The notes: generated from the sequence alone by a model not told the origin. Counted from the first letter of the stretch, positions 33,758 through 42,611 are shown. The stretch is 64,000 bases of DNA from Hymenobacter aerophilus DSM 13606 (GCF_000382225.1 NZ_KB907808.1:1-64000), one strand, 5' to 3'. Numbers and translations: made by a program.

Positions 33758-34798
33758 ATGACGACGACAGACATGGAAACTCCGATTATTCCCCTCATCA
33801 GCGAGGAGCAGAAGCAAGCCGAGGAAACCTGGCGCAAATCGATTCCGGCCCAGGTGTTTCTCAACTACTTCTTCGCCATCAACTACCACATTCAGCAGGC
33901 CGACGACGCGCAGGGCGGTCTGCGCCATCTGCCCTACTTCCGCGCCCACCAGGCCGAGCTTACCGAAGCCGACGTGCAGGCCGTGACTAAGCTGCTGCAC
34001 GCCAGCTGGAGCACCGAGTACGCGCTGCGGGCCACGGCCGAGCTGGGCGACGAGGACTACCTGCGCAACGCCCTGCACTGGACCTTCCCGCAGGCTTACC
34101 ACACCATTACGGCCGGGTTGCAGGCTTTCCTGTATACCACCGGCGTGCGCAGCAGCAATCCGGCGCTGGTACGGCGCGAAGTAGGCCGCTTGGTGGTGCG
34201 CAATGCCTACCCCCGCCCCATCTCGTTCTACGCCGCCGGGGCCTACGGCGACTTCAGCATCCACCGGCTGCCGCTGGCCGGCTACAAGGCGGGCCTGCAG
34301 ATTGCGGGCAAGGAAATCGATGCGCAGGCGCAGATCGGGCAGTTCCTGCGCACCACCCGCACCATCAAGGCCAAGGCCACCCGCCAGCAGGTGCAGGCCA
34401 ACCCCAACACTGCGTTGCGCAGCCAGAAAACCGGCAAGGTGCTCGATAAGTGGACGCCTTCGCACTGGCAGCAGATTACCTGGCGGCTGGGCTACACCAC
34501 CCTCTTCGACCTGCTGGGCCGCCTGCGCATCTCGCAGACCAGCCGCGAGATTGAGCGCTTCGTGGAGGCCGATATCGACTTCAGCCTTTTCCACCAGTCG
34601 CTGCTCGATATTGTGAGCTACCTCAACGGCATCCACGAAACCTACGTGGCCAAGGCCCTGGGCCTGGAGCGCTATGAGCAGCTGGTCGCCGAGCTTCCCC
34701 GCCATCTGCAGAACTCGTTTGTGGAGGAGCGTCTGCGCACCCGCGTAGCCCCGCAGCTCACCGACGACGAGACGCCGGTACTGCGCATGGCCGCATAG
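33758..34798 (+). CDS. Unknown all-helical protein (possible HEPN-like)
   Basis: A 346-residue soluble protein with no signal peptide, membrane span or named domain I can assign. It reads as mostly alpha-helical. The block WTFPQAYHTITAGLQAFLYT at about 110-130, a conserved-looking RREVGRLVVRNAYPRPISFY, and a C-terminal helix pair (RISQTSREIERFVEADIDFS and FHQSLLDIVSYLNGIHETYV) recall HEPN/YaaC-type helical bundles, but the RxxxxH ribonuclease motif is not clearly present. Its base composition matches its neighbours while its AT-rich leader does not. It stands alone between terminators. Confidence 0.7.
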   Translation: MTTTDMETPIIPLISEEQKQAEETWRKSIPAQVFLNYFFAINYHIQQADDAQGGLRHLPYFRAHQAELTEADVQAVTKLLHASWSTEYALRATAELGDEDYLRNALHWTFPQAYHTITAGLQAFLYTTGVRSSNPALVRREVGRLVVRNAYPRPISFYAAGAYGDFSIHRLPLAGYKAGLQIAGKEIDAQAQIGQFLRTTRTIKAKATRQQVQANPNTALRSQKTGKVLDKWTPSHWQQITWRLGYTTLFDLLGRLRISQTSREIERFVEADIDFSLFHQSLLDIVSYLNGIHETYVAKALGLERYEQLVAELPRHLQNSFVEERLRTRVAPQLTDDETPVLRMAA

Positions 34799-34803
34799 AT
34801 TCC

Positions 34804-34979
34804 TGAGCTATTAGCTTATAGCTGTTAGCTTTTCCTCCGGCTTAGCGCTCATCATTATAGCGTCCTTGCCCTACTCCATATATACCAAAGCGCCGGCCCA
34901 CTGGGTCGGCGCTTTTTGCGTTTACTACCTGTTTTAATTAGCCCAAAAGCTAACAGCTATTAGCTAAAAGCTAATAGCC
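34804..34979. repeat. TTAGCTGTTAGCT-type inverted repeat (family 3) around a terminator
   Basis: The arms at 34804-34833 and 34945-34979 are imperfect reverse complements, built from TAGCTGTTAGC words as at 5100-5188. The right arm carries an extra TAGCTAAAAGC unit. A normal terminator hairpin sits in the loop. Confidence 0.75.
34887..34918 (+). terminator. Rho-independent terminator
   Basis: AAAGCGCCGGCCCA pairs with GGTCGGCGCTTT around CTG, followed by TTTG. It serves the helical-protein gene. Confidence 0.8.
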
Positions 34980-35014
34980 TAAATCAGCAGTTAGGTTAGG
35001 CGGGCGGGCTGCGC

Positions 35015-35022
35015 TATTTTTG
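35015..35022 (+). promoter_or_regulatory. Promoter -7 element for lysS
   Basis: TATTTTTG matches TAnnTTTG exactly, 48 bp before the lysS ATG. TTAGG words about 20 bp upstream could act as a -33 element. Confidence 0.5.
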
Positions 35023-35070
35023 CGGCTTGACTTCGCCCCGCCCCTCGCGGGGCCGCTACCCCCTCGCCCT

Positions 35071-36627
35071 ATGCAGCACCTCAGCGAACAGGAGATTATC
35101 CGGCGCAATAAACTAACCGAGCTGCAGCAGCTCGGCATCGAGCCCTACCCTTCGGAGCTGTTCGATGTAAATTTTTACGCCCAGGAGATTCTCGACAACT
35201 ACCACGTCGAGCTCAACAACTTCCAGGATGTGCGCCTGGCGGGCCGGCTGATGTCGGTGCGGGTGAAGGGCAAGGCCTCGTTTGCCGAGCTGCAGGACGC
35301 TTCGGGCCGCATTCAGCTGTACATTAACCGCGACGAAATCTGCCCCGGCGACGACAAGGAGCTGTACAATACAGTGTTCAAGAAGCTGCTCGATTTGGGC
35401 GACTTTATCGGCGTAACCGGCCGGGTGTTCAAAACGATGGTGGGCGAAACGTCCGTGCACGTAACGGGCCTGACGGTGCTTAGCAAGGCCCTGCGCCCGC
35501 TGCCCGTTGTAAAGGAGCGCGTTGATGAGGCGACGGGTGAGAAAATTACCTACGACGCCTTCACCGACCCCGAGCAGCGCTACCGCCAGCGCTACGTAGA
35601 TCTGGTGGTGAACCCGCACGTGCGCGAAGCCTTCATCAAGCGTACCCAGCTGGTGCAGGCCATGCGCAACTACCTCAATGACAAAGGCTACCTGGAGGTG
35701 GAAACGCCGATTCTGCAGCCGCTGTACGGCGGCGCGGCGGCGCGGCCCTTCAAAACGCACCACAACACGCTCGACATGACGCTGTACCTGCGGATTGCCA
35801 ACGAGCTGTACCTCAAGCGTCTGATTGTGGGCGGGTTTGATGGCGTGTACGAGTTCTCGAAGGACTTCCGCAACGAGGGCATGAGCCGCTTCCACAACCC
35901 CGAGTTCACCCAGATGGAGCTGTACGTAGCCTACAAAGACTACTACTGGATGATGGATTTGGTGGAGGAAATGGTGGAGCGCGTGGCCCTGGCACTGCAC
36001 GGCAAAACCGAGGTGCAGGTGGGCGACAACCTCATCAACTTCCAGCGCCCCTGGAAGCGCTACACGATGGCCGAGTCCATCGAGCACTTCACCGGCTTCA
36101 ACATTGAAGGCAAGAGTGAGGATGAGTTGCGCGCCGCCGCCAAAGACCTGAAAGTAGGCCTCGACCCAAGCATGGGCAAGGCCAAAATCATCGACGAAAT
36201 CTTCGGGGAGCACGTCGAGCCCAAACTGATTCAGCCCACGTTTATCACCGATTACCCGGTGGAAATGTCGCCGCTGGCCAAAAAGCACCGCAGCAAGCCG
36301 GGCTTGGTGGAGCGGTTCGAGGCCATCTGCAACGGCAAGGAAATCTGCAACGCCTTCTCCGAGCTCAACGACCCCATCGACCAGCGCGCCCGCTTCGAGG
36401 AGCAGCTGGAGCTGGGCAAGCGCGGCGACACCGAGGCCATGGTGCTCGACGAGGACTTCCTGCGGGCCCTCGAGTACGGTATGCCACCCACAGCCGGCCT
36501 GGGCATCGGCATTGACCGGCTGAGCATGATTATGACCAACTCCAACTCGATTCAGGACGTGCTCTTCTTCCCGCAGATGAAGCCCGAATACACCAAATCG
36601 GAAAACGCGCCGCACCCCGAGCAGTAA
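35071..36627 (+). CDS. lysS: Lysyl-tRNA synthetase, class II
   Basis: A 518-residue enzyme charging tRNA-Lys. The N-terminal OB-fold anticodon domain (50-150) contains [20 protein letters not shown]. The class II core shows motif 1 ([20 protein letters not shown]), motif 2 ([24 protein letters not shown], read here as [20 protein letters not shown]) and motif 3 ([20 protein letters not shown]). I start at 35071 rather than at an upstream GTG/TTG because the protein begins [15 protein letters not shown], as in other LysS. The length is typical. Confidence 0.98.
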   Translation: MQHLSEQEIIRRNKLTELQQLGIEPYPSELFDVNFYAQEILDNYHVELNNFQDVRLAGRLMSVRVKGKASFAELQDASGRIQLYINRDEICPGDDKELYNTVFKKLLDLGDFIGVTGRVFKTMVGETSVHVTGLTVLSKALRPLPVVKERVDEATGEKITYDAFTDPEQRYRQRYVDLVVNPHVREAFIKRTQLVQAMRNYLNDKGYLEVETPILQPLYGGAAARPFKTHHNTLDMTLYLRIANELYLKRLIVGGFDGVYEFSKDFRNEGMSRFHNPEFTQMELYVAYKDYYWMMDLVEEMVERVALALHGKTEVQVGDNLINFQRPWKRYTMAESIEHFTGFNIEGKSEDELRAAAKDLKVGLDPSMGKAKIIDEIFGEHVEPKLIQPTFITDYPVEMSPLAKKHRSKPGLVERFEAICNGKEICNAFSELNDPIDQRARFEEQLELGKRGDTEAMVLDEDFLRALEYGMPPTAGLGIGIDRLSMIMTNSNSIQDVLFFPQMKPEYTKSENAPHPEQ

Positions 36628-36638
36628 GCCCACCCCGT

Positions 36639-36729
36639 TTGTCATCCTGAGCGGAGCGAAGGACCTATACAGAAGCTATTATCAAACGGTACCTTCTGTA
36701 TAGGTCCTTCGCTAGGCTCAGGATAACAA
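36639..36729. repeat. Palindromic repeat family 1, copy with mismatched inner arm
   Basis: Left arm TTGTCATCCTGAGCGGAGCG and on; right arm ends CTAGGCTCAGGATAACAA. The GAGCGGAGCG/CGCTAGGCTC pair is not fully complementary, unlike the other copies, so this one is decaying. Outer TTG/CAA ends are compensated. Confidence 0.9.
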
Positions 36730-36750
36730 ATGTATTTCCACCATAAAAGC

Positions 36751-36790
36751 AGAAAGCCTCCCGTCAATAAGGACGAGAGGCTTTCTTTTT
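36751..36790 (+). terminator. Rho-independent terminator after lysS
   Basis: AGAAAGCCTC-CCGTC pairs with GACG-AGAGGCTTTCT, followed by TTTT. The rest of the 36791-37002 gap holds nothing I can support. Confidence 0.8.
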
Positions 36791-37002
36791 ACAAACCACC
36801 TACCATTCAGGGCAGGACCGTAGCAGAAATGTGCGATGGGCAACGATTAATTTTACTGTCAGACTGTTTAACCAGGTCCTGCCAGAAGCTTAACGGCCGG
36901 CAATTTTGCTGCTATGGTTTCTCCGCCCCTCTTTCAGGTGGCTTGTATATGGGTTTACGGCACCGCCCAGCGTAAGGTTACACTGTTGGCGCAATTAGTA
37001 GA

Positions 37003-37296
37003 TTAGATGTTGGCACCGGGGCCGGTGGGCTGCTTCATGGAGTTGAGCAGGTCGTCGGCGGCCGTACGGTCGGCTTGCTGATGCCCGGTGGTGGCGGGCT
37101 TGCCGGTGAAGGAATCCAGTCGGGCTTTGCCCTCCTTCAGCAGCCGGGCCAAATCCTTGTTGAATTTGCCGGCCGACTCCTTGATATCGGCGCGGGCTTC
37201 GTCGCCGGTTTCGGGGGCCAGCAGCAGGCCGGCCACGATGCCGGCCGTGGCGCCGGCCAACAGCGAGAAGATTACTTTGCCTTTCGTGTCTTGCAT
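37003..37296 (-). CDS. YtxH-domain small membrane protein
   Basis: A 97-residue protein. One membrane helix of the YtxH type opens it: KVIFSLLAGATAGIVAGLLL, then AP-ETGDEARADIKE. The rest is a charged helix and a Thr/Gln-rich tail. YtxH proteins are general-stress proteins of unknown action. I start at 37296 so that the helix is at the N-terminus. It lies on the same strand as the YtxH-CsbD gene, 134 bp downstream of its end, with a terminator between. Confidence 0.8.
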   Translation of the reverse strand: MQDTKGKVIFSLLAGATAGIVAGLLLAPETGDEARADIKESAGKFNKDLARLLKEGKARLDSFTGKPATTGHQQADRTAADDLLNSMKQPTGPGANI

Positions 37297-37376
37297 GAGA
37301 AAAAGGGTTTGCGGTGAGAATCGGCCACTGCGGCCGCCTGCCTGTACAACGCGGTAAACGCGGGCGGGTTTACGCA

Positions 37377-37412
37377 AAACGCCTCTGCCCTTCAGAAGAG
37401 CAGAGGCGTTTA
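37377..37412 (-). terminator. Rho-independent terminator (minus strand)
   Basis: AAACGCCTCTGC pairs with its complement GCAGAGGCGTTT, with a TTTT tail on the minus strand, 19 bp beyond the stop of the YtxH-CsbD gene. Confidence 0.8.
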
Positions 37413-37430
37413 CTACTTAAAAAGCTCGAC

Positions 37431-37865
37431 CTACAGGTCGTTGAGCATCTTTACTACTTCGCTCTTGGCTTTGCCGAGCTTGTTCTGCAGGCGGCCAATC
37501 AGCTCGTCGCCTTTGCCGTCGGCGTAGGTCAGGTCCTCGTCGGTGAGCTGCGCGTACTGCTGCTTCAGCTTGCCCTTGAGGTCGTCCCAGTTGCCTTTCA
37601 GCTTCAGGCTGCTGCCCGAACCAGTCAGGCCCATATCTTCGAGCTTCTCGATGTAACCCTTGAACTTGGAGTCGAGGTCTTCGCCGTACTTGGCGAGCTG
37701 GTCGCCGAGCTGGCCGCTGTACTTGGTGGCGGCGCTACCGATTTTATCGCGGGTGGCTTTGCCTTTGTCAGGGGCCATCAGCAGGCCGGCAATGATACCG
37801 GCGCCGGCACCGGCAATAGCAGCGAGGAGAATTTTACCGGAGTTGTCTTCTTCGTTATACGACAT
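37431..37865 (-). CDS. YtxH-CsbD fusion protein (stress-related)
   Basis: A 144-residue protein joining two stress modules. The N-terminus is a YtxH-type membrane helix (KILLAAIAGAGAGIIAGLLM, AP-DKGKATRDKIG). The C-terminus is CsbD-like: LKGNWDDLKGKLKQQYAQLT, then DEDLTYADGKGDELIGRLQN and a KAKSEVVKML end. CsbD proteins are small general-stress proteins; the YtxH anchor would put this one at the membrane. A linking helix (residues 50-80) is charged and coiled. I start at 37865 so that the helix is near the N-terminus. Confidence 0.8.
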   Translation of the reverse strand: MSYNEEDNSGKILLAAIAGAGAGIIAGLLMAPDKGKATRDKIGSAATKYSGQLGDQLAKYGEDLDSKFKGYIEKLEDMGLTGSGSSLKLKGNWDDLKGKLKQQYAQLTDEDLTYADGKGDELIGRLQNKLGKAKSEVVKMLNDL

Positions 37866-38064
37866 GATTTTGGGAGAGAAAGTTGGAAATAGGTTTCGGG
37901 AGGAGCGGAGCAAAGGAGCCTGTGGAGCGGCCCTGGCCTCCGGGTATGGCTCCCTATACGAAGCTAAACGGGCGGGGTTATATGGAGTCGGAAAAATCAG
38001 ACGGAAAAATACCGAAACGTCTATACTGCCGTACTAATCGGTTCCGGTGTACCTCCAACCCTGC

Positions 38065-38072
38065 TATCTTCG
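38065..38072 (+). promoter_or_regulatory. Weak promoter -7 candidate
   Basis: TATCTTCG lies only 4 bp before the ATG of the Kazal lipoprotein, so transcription would start at or near the start codon. Confidence 0.25.
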
Positions 38073-38076
38073 CCCC

Positions 38077-38313
38077 ATGCTAACCCGCCTCTGCTATTGC
38101 CTGCTGCTTGCGCCGGCCCTGCTGGCCTGCCAGCCCACCGCTTCCAGCACCACTGCAAAGCCGTGCATCGACCCGGCTAAAATCCGGCCCGATGCCATCT
38201 GCACCATGGAGTATATGCCGGTGTGCGGCTGCGATGGAAAAACCTACAGCAACAGCTGCGTAGCCACCAACGCCGGGGTTACCAGCTACACCGAAGGCCA
38301 GTGCGCCAACTGA
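38077..38313 (+). CDS. Kazal-type protease-inhibitor lipoprotein
   Basis: A 78-residue lipoprotein. The signal peptide [18 protein letters not shown] has its lipobox Cys at 18. A short Ser/Thr linker leads to one Kazal domain: [32 protein letters not shown], then an Asn-rich loop and a last Cys. Six cysteines with the [11 protein letters not shown] signature make the assignment firm. It could inhibit a serine protease at the cell surface; the target is unknown. The cupin gene follows 27 bp downstream on the same strand and may be co-transcribed. Confidence 0.85.
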   Translation: MLTRLCYCLLLAPALLACQPTASSTTAKPCIDPAKIRPDAICTMEYMPVCGCDGKTYSNSCVATNAGVTSYTEGQCAN

Positions 38314-38339
38314 GTTGTCCGCTATTACCACTTCTACCG

Positions 38340-38711
38340 ATGTCTGAAAAACGCTATTTCCGCCAGCAGAACCCCTTTGTTGTACCGACCACCGATGGCA
38401 AGCTCATCGAGGAGCACATCGGCCAGGCCAGTACCGGCACCAGCCAGTACAGCGTGGCCCACATGGTGGCTCCGCCCCAATGGAGCGAGCCCCACCAGCG
38501 CCCCGAATTCGACGAGGTAACCATTGTGGTGCGTGGCCGCAAGCGGTTCGAAATTGACGGCGACGTGGTGGAGTTGGGCGCGGGCGAGTCGTTGCTGATT
38601 AAGGCTGGGGCGCGGGTACGCTACTCCAACCCCTTCGAGGCCGAGTGCGAGTATTGGTCCATCTGCGTGCCCGCCTTCAGCCCGGCCACGGTAAACCGTG
38701 AGGAAGAGTAG
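38340..38711 (+). CDS. Cupin-domain protein
   Basis: A 123-residue single-cupin protein. Beta-strands around MVAPPQWSEPHQRPEFDEVT and IVVRGRKRFEIDGDVVELGA, then GESLLIKAGARVRYSNPFEA, match the two cupin motifs. The His and Glu metal ligands are at least partly present (EPHQRPEFDE). Substrate and function are unknown. I start at 38340 (MSEKRYFRQQNPF) and discard the longer upstream frame that overlaps the Kazal gene. Confidence 0.8.
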   Translation: MSEKRYFRQQNPFVVPTTDGKLIEEHIGQASTGTSQYSVAHMVAPPQWSEPHQRPEFDEVTIVVRGRKRFEIDGDVVELGAGESLLIKAGARVRYSNPFEAECEYWSICVPAFSPATVNREEE

Positions 38712-38720
38712 CCGCTTTTG

Positions 38721-39497
38721 TCACTTGAGGCCTACCCAGCGACGCAGTTCGGGCGTGCGGTGGGTGCTGGCCGTGAGGGCCACGGCGCCGGGGCCTTTCA
38801 GGTGCACTATCAGCGTGTCGTTGAAGTAAGGCTCCAGCCGCTCGATGGCGTTGAGCTGCACCATTTCGGTGCGGTTGAGCCGGAAGAACTGCGCCGGGTC
38901 GAGCTGGGTTTCGAGTTGGCTGAGGCTTTCGTTGAGCACGAAGCTCTTGTCCTGCGCATCGAAGGCGTGCGTGACGCCGTTGCGCAGCTGAAAGTACCGC
39001 AGTTCGGCCACCTCCAGTATATACAGCCCCTGGCGGGTTTTGCTCACGAGCCGCTGCTTGTAGGCCGGCCCCGCGGCGGCCGGTGCGGCCGCGCCCAGCG
39101 TGGCGGCCAGCTGCTGCAGCGCCGCCCCCTGAAACGACTGCCGCAACCGCTCGAACTTCTGCATGGCCGCCGCAAACTGCGCGTACTGCACCGGCTTGAG
39201 CACGTAGGCAATGCCGTTCTGCTCGAAGGCCTGCACCAGAAACGAGTCGTAGGCCGTGACGAAGATGACGGGGCTGCTGACCGAAACCTGCCCGAACAGC
39301 TGGAACACGTTGCCGTCGAGCAGCTCAATATCCGACAGAATCAGGTCGGGGGCCGGGTGCTGGCGCAGGAAGTCGGCGGCCTCGCCCACCTGCTGGCACT
39401 CGCCTACCACGGTAGCATCGGGGGCGTAGCGCAGGGCAAAGCGGCGGAGCTGGTCGAGGGCGGGTTCCTCGTCTTCAATGAGCAGCAGGCGGAGCAT
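38721..39497 (-). CDS. LytTR-family response regulator
   Basis: A 258-residue DNA-binding regulator. The N-terminal receiver domain has the acidic pocket (LLLIEDEEPALDQL), the phospho-Asp in DLILSDIELLDGN (about residue 56) and Lys in AYVLKPVQY (about 100). After a Pro/Ala linker comes a LytTR DNA-binding domain (LYILEVAELRYFQLRNGVTH, SQLETQLDPAQFFRLNRTEM, RLEPYFNDTLIVHLKG). LytTR regulators often act on two-fold sites upstream of cell-surface genes. It pairs with the sensor kinase 36 bp upstream. Confidence 0.93.
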   Translation of the reverse strand: MLRLLLIEDEEPALDQLRRFALRYAPDATVVGECQQVGEAADFLRQHPAPDLILSDIELLDGNVFQLFGQVSVSSPVIFVTAYDSFLVQAFEQNGIAYVLKPVQYAQFAAAMQKFERLRQSFQGAALQQLAATLGAAAPAAAGPAYKQRLVSKTRQGLYILEVAELRYFQLRNGVTHAFDAQDKSFVLNESLSQLETQLDPAQFFRLNRTEMVQLNAIERLEPYFNDTLIVHLKGPGAVALTASTHRTPELRRWVGLK

Positions 39498-39533
39498 AGG
39501 CAGAAAGGAAATTTGCAGAGACGAAAGCGGCCG

Positions 39534-40598
39534 TTACGCCGGCGCGGAGGCAGTTGCAGGGGCCAGCCGGCCCAGCGGCAGCACCACGCTAAACCACTCG
39601 GCCGACTCCTCTACCCGCACCGGCACATCGTGTAGCAAAGCCAGCCGGGCGCGCAGGCCGGCCAGGCCGCTGCCTTCGCCGGTTGCGGGCACGGGCCGGG
39701 GTTGGCGGGCATTACGCACCTCCAGGCTGGTGGCCGTGATGATGAGCTGCACCCGCAACGGCCGGGCACGGCTGCCCAGGTTGTGCTTGAGGGCATTAGT
39801 CAGCAGCTCCTGCCCTACCCCGGGCGGAATCAGCAGCTGCGGCAGCTCGGCGGCCGGTACTAGTATGTCTTCCTCGAATATATACGCCGACCCGAACCGG
39901 CGCCGCAGCAGAAACTGGTAGTCGCGCAGGAAATCCAGCTCCTCGGTCAGCGGCACGGCATCGAGGCTGCGGGTGCGCACCAGGTAGCGGTAAAGGCTGG
40001 CCAGGTGCGTTACGTAGTCGTGGGCGGCCGCATTTTCGGGCTCGATGAGGGCGGCCAGGATGTTGAGGTTGTTGAACAGAAAGTGCGGGTCGACGTGCTG
40101 CTGCAGCGCCCGCAGCCGGGCCTCGGTGGCTTCTTTCTCCAGCTGCTCCAGCTCCAGCCGCAGCCGGGCCGCGTGCTGCTGATACAGAAACGGCAGGTAG
40201 ATGCCGCCCACCATCAGGTAATAGAACAGGTCGAGAAACAGGCCCCGCACCAGCCGGTACCAGCCCCAGTCGAAGGCCCGGCCCGCCGGCAGCCAGCTGA
40301 AGCCGAAGGCAATGGTCAGACCCAGCGTCTGCATCAGCAGCGCGTAGAGCAGCCCGCCGCCCAGCAGCAGCCGCAGGTAGTAGCCGGCGCCCTCGGCGGC
40401 CACCTGCCGGCGCCGGGCCCGCCGGTCGAGCGTATCGAGCAGGTACACAATGAGCAGCGCCTGCAGAAACAGCCAGAACGGGGCATCGGGGAAGAGCTGA
40501 AAATCTTCGGCCCGGCCGGCCAGCGTCAGGCGCGTGAACACCGCCAGCAGCGTGGCCAGCCCCAGCAGAAACCCGTAAAACCAGATGGACTTGCGCAT
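39534..40598 (-). CDS. Sensor histidine kinase, LytS/YehU (His_kinase) type
   Basis: A 354-residue membrane sensor kinase. About four hydrophobic helices make the N-terminal half. A coiled-coil linker leads to the LytS-type kinase signature LRALQQHVDPHFLFNNLNIL, where the His of VDPHFLFNN is the phospho-acceptor. The C-terminal HATPase part has the N-box (QELLTNALKHNLG) and GSGLAGLRARLALL G-box. It is the expected partner of the LytTR regulator. The gene at 40628-41407 lies 29 bp upstream on the same strand, so a three-gene unit is likely. Confidence 0.92.
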   Translation of the reverse strand: MRKSIWFYGFLLGLATLLAVFTRLTLAGRAEDFQLFPDAPFWLFLQALLIVYLLDTLDRRARRRQVAAEGAGYYLRLLLGGGLLYALLMQTLGLTIAFGFSWLPAGRAFDWGWYRLVRGLFLDLFYYLMVGGIYLPFLYQQHAARLRLELEQLEKEATEARLRALQQHVDPHFLFNNLNILAALIEPENAAAHDYVTHLASLYRYLVRTRSLDAVPLTEELDFLRDYQFLLRRRFGSAYIFEEDILVPAAELPQLLIPPGVGQELLTNALKHNLGSRARPLRVQLIITATSLEVRNARQPRPVPATGEGSGLAGLRARLALLHDVPVRVEESAEWFSVVLPLGRLAPATASAPA

Positions 40599-40627
40599 AA
40601 CCGGCCGAAAAGATACGCCCCGTGCCG

Positions 40628-41407
40628 TTATTTGGCTGCTACCGGCTGCTTCACCTCCTGGCCCTGCTCGTCGAGGAAGCGCAGCACCGGCTGGTTGTTT
40701 TTATCGACCCCGATGCTAAGGCGGGTGCGGCCCTGGCTGTCCTTGAAATCGAGCAGCGACTGGTCGGTGTTGGCCACCAGCATCAGGCGGGTTTCGCCGC
40801 GCTGGTCGGCCATTATCATGGCGGAGGAACGGCCCATTGTGGTGCCCACGAACATGCGGGGTAGCAGGCCATATTTGCCCTCCCGGAAGGCCTTCTTCTG
40901 CTCTTGGGGCGTGGCATCTTTGTATTTGTTTTCCATGGCTGCCAACGACTCCTCAGGGGCGTCATTGAACGTGAGGCCGGCTTGGTAGCCGCTGCCTTCC
41001 TGCTGGTATTTGAGCGCAATCACCTGATCCTGCCCAAACCGGTCGAGCGACAACTGCCCGCCCGCCGACACCTTGCCGTCCTTGTCCTTTTTGCCGCCAA
41101 AAATGAGGCCGCCGCACTCCTCGCCTTTCTCATTATAGAAGAGCATACCGGGGTTGTTGCGGGCATAGTCGATGTGCTGCCCATCGATGGTGACGCCCTG
41201 CGGAAACCGCTCCTTGTTGCTCATCACCATCTTCACGGTGCCATCGCGCTCCACTAAGTTGATGCGCTCCACATTGATTTCACCGAAGCGCACGGGCTTG
41301 TCGGGCTTGCCGAAAGCGCACAGCAGGGCCACTGCCGGCACCAGGGTAGCGCCCAGGGCGTAGGTCTTGAGGAATTTCACGTCGCGGGCCAGTTTCTGGG
41401 TATCCAT
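40628..41407 (-). CDS. Conserved hypothetical protein upstream of the LytS/LytTR pair
   Basis: A 259-residue protein with a short hydrophobic segment near the N-terminus (TYALGATLVPAVALLCAF), perhaps a signal anchor. The remainder is beta-rich and polar: ERINLVERDGTVKMVMSNKE, then IDYARNNPGMLFYNEKGEEC-GGLIF and QLSLDRFGQDQVIALKYQQE, ending DSQGRTRLSIGVDKNNQPVL. I do not recognise a domain. As first gene of a possible operon with a sensor kinase it may be an extracytoplasmic sensing partner, but this is inferred only from gene order. Confidence 0.7.
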   Translation of the reverse strand: MDTQKLARDVKFLKTYALGATLVPAVALLCAFGKPDKPVRFGEINVERINLVERDGTVKMVMSNKERFPQGVTIDGQHIDYARNNPGMLFYNEKGEECGGLIFGGKKDKDGKVSAGGQLSLDRFGQDQVIALKYQQEGSGYQAGLTFNDAPEESLAAMENKYKDATPQEQKKAFREGKYGLLPRMFVGTTMGRSSAMIMADQRGETRLMLVANTDQSLLDFKDSQGRTRLSIGVDKNNQPVLRFLDEQGQEVKQPVAAK

Positions 41408-41583
41408 AGTAGTAGGGTTTGGGGTGGATGATGTTTCAAAGGTGCGGGCTGCCGGGGCCGAAAGCAGGTGTTTTCGCGCGAGTGCCGGAAAAATCGCGCG
41501 AGTGCCGGAAATCCGGCCGCGAGTGTGCGGAGCCCTGCCTTCAATTCGTTACCTTTCCCCTCACCGCCCATCTACCCACGCTC

Positions 41584-42456
41584 ATGGACCAGCGAATCAT
41601 TGCCCTCTTCGACGAGTACACCCACGCCCCGCTCAGCCGCCGCGACTTCCTCGACCGCCTCCAGCAGCTGACCGGCAGCGCCGTCCTGGCAGCCGCAGCC
41701 CTGGCCGCGCTGGAGCCCGGCTACGCCCAGGCCGCCACCACAGCCGCCCCTGCCTCCGGCGGAAAAAAGCTGCAGGAGGAAACCGTAACCTGGCCGGGCG
41801 CCGCGGGCGTTACCATGCAGGGCTACCTCGTGCAGCCGGCCGGCCACCAGCAGCACGGGGCCGTGGTTGTCATCCACGAGAACCGGGGCCTGACACCGCA
41901 TATCAAGGACATTACGCGCCGCGTGGCCCAGGCCGGCTACCTGGCCCTGGGCGTCGATGGCCTCTCGGAATTCGGCGGCACACCGACCGACGAGGACGAA
42001 GGCCGCACCCTCATCGGCCAGCTCGATAAGGACCGCACCCTCACCAACTACCTCGCCGCCCTCTCCTATCTGCGCCAGCGCCCCGACTGCAACGGCCGCA
42101 CCGGCTGCGTGGGTTTCTGCTGGGGCGGCGCGCTGGCCAACCGCCTCGCCGCCCACGACCCGCAGCTAAACGCCGCCGTGGCCTACTACGGCACCCAGCC
42201 CCCCGCCCCGGAAGCGGCCGCCATTAAAGCGCCTTTGCTGCTGCACTACGCCGAGCTAGACGACCGGGTGAATGCCGGCAAAGACGCCTGGGAAGCTGCG
42301 CTGAAATCGGCCGGCGCCAGGTACCAGCAGTTCGTGTACGCAGGCGTACAGCACGCCTTCAACAACGACACCTCGCCCGCCCGCTACAACGCCGAAGCCG
42401 CCGCTCTGGCCTGGGGCCGCACGCTGGACCTGTTCCGGCAGCAGCTACGGGGGTAG
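41584..42456 (+). CDS. Dienelactone hydrolase family protein (Tat-exported)
   Basis: A 290-residue alpha/beta hydrolase. The N-terminus carries LSRRDFLDRLQQLTGSAVLA, a twin-arginine-like signal, so the enzyme is probably periplasmic. The catalytic triad by pattern is Cys in CVGFCWGGALANRL, Asp in YAELDDRVN and His in AGVQHAFNND. An AVVVIHENRGLTPHIKDITR segment and a DGLSEFGG loop are typical. Family members hydrolyse lactones such as dienelactone; other substrates are common. I start at 41584, where the signal begins. The upstream frame is on a low-complexity stretch. Confidence 0.88.
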   Translation: MDQRIIALFDEYTHAPLSRRDFLDRLQQLTGSAVLAAAALAALEPGYAQAATTAAPASGGKKLQEETVTWPGAAGVTMQGYLVQPAGHQQHGAVVVIHENRGLTPHIKDITRRVAQAGYLALGVDGLSEFGGTPTDEDEGRTLIGQLDKDRTLTNYLAALSYLRQRPDCNGRTGCVGFCWGGALANRLAAHDPQLNAAVAYYGTQPPAPEAAAIKAPLLLHYAELDDRVNAGKDAWEAALKSAGARYQQFVYAGVQHAFNNDTSPARYNAEAAALAWGRTLDLFRQQLRG

Positions 42457-42611
42457 GCAGCGGCCTGTATGGCTTAATAGGAAAGCGAACTGGGCTACTG
42501 AAGCTGATATACTTTAGGCAGTTATCCTATCAAGTTGACAGTTGTATCCGCTGTACATTGGAATGGCATGAAGTACAGGCCATTCGTTTAGTCGCCTCCT
42601 GATATATAGCT

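Noticed and set aside
35113..36645. 510-codon open frame antisense to lysS
   Set aside because: Shadow of LysS; composition typical of reverse frames.
36730..36975. 81-codon open frame after lysS
   Set aside because: It begins at the edge of a repeat, includes the lysS terminator and has no motif.
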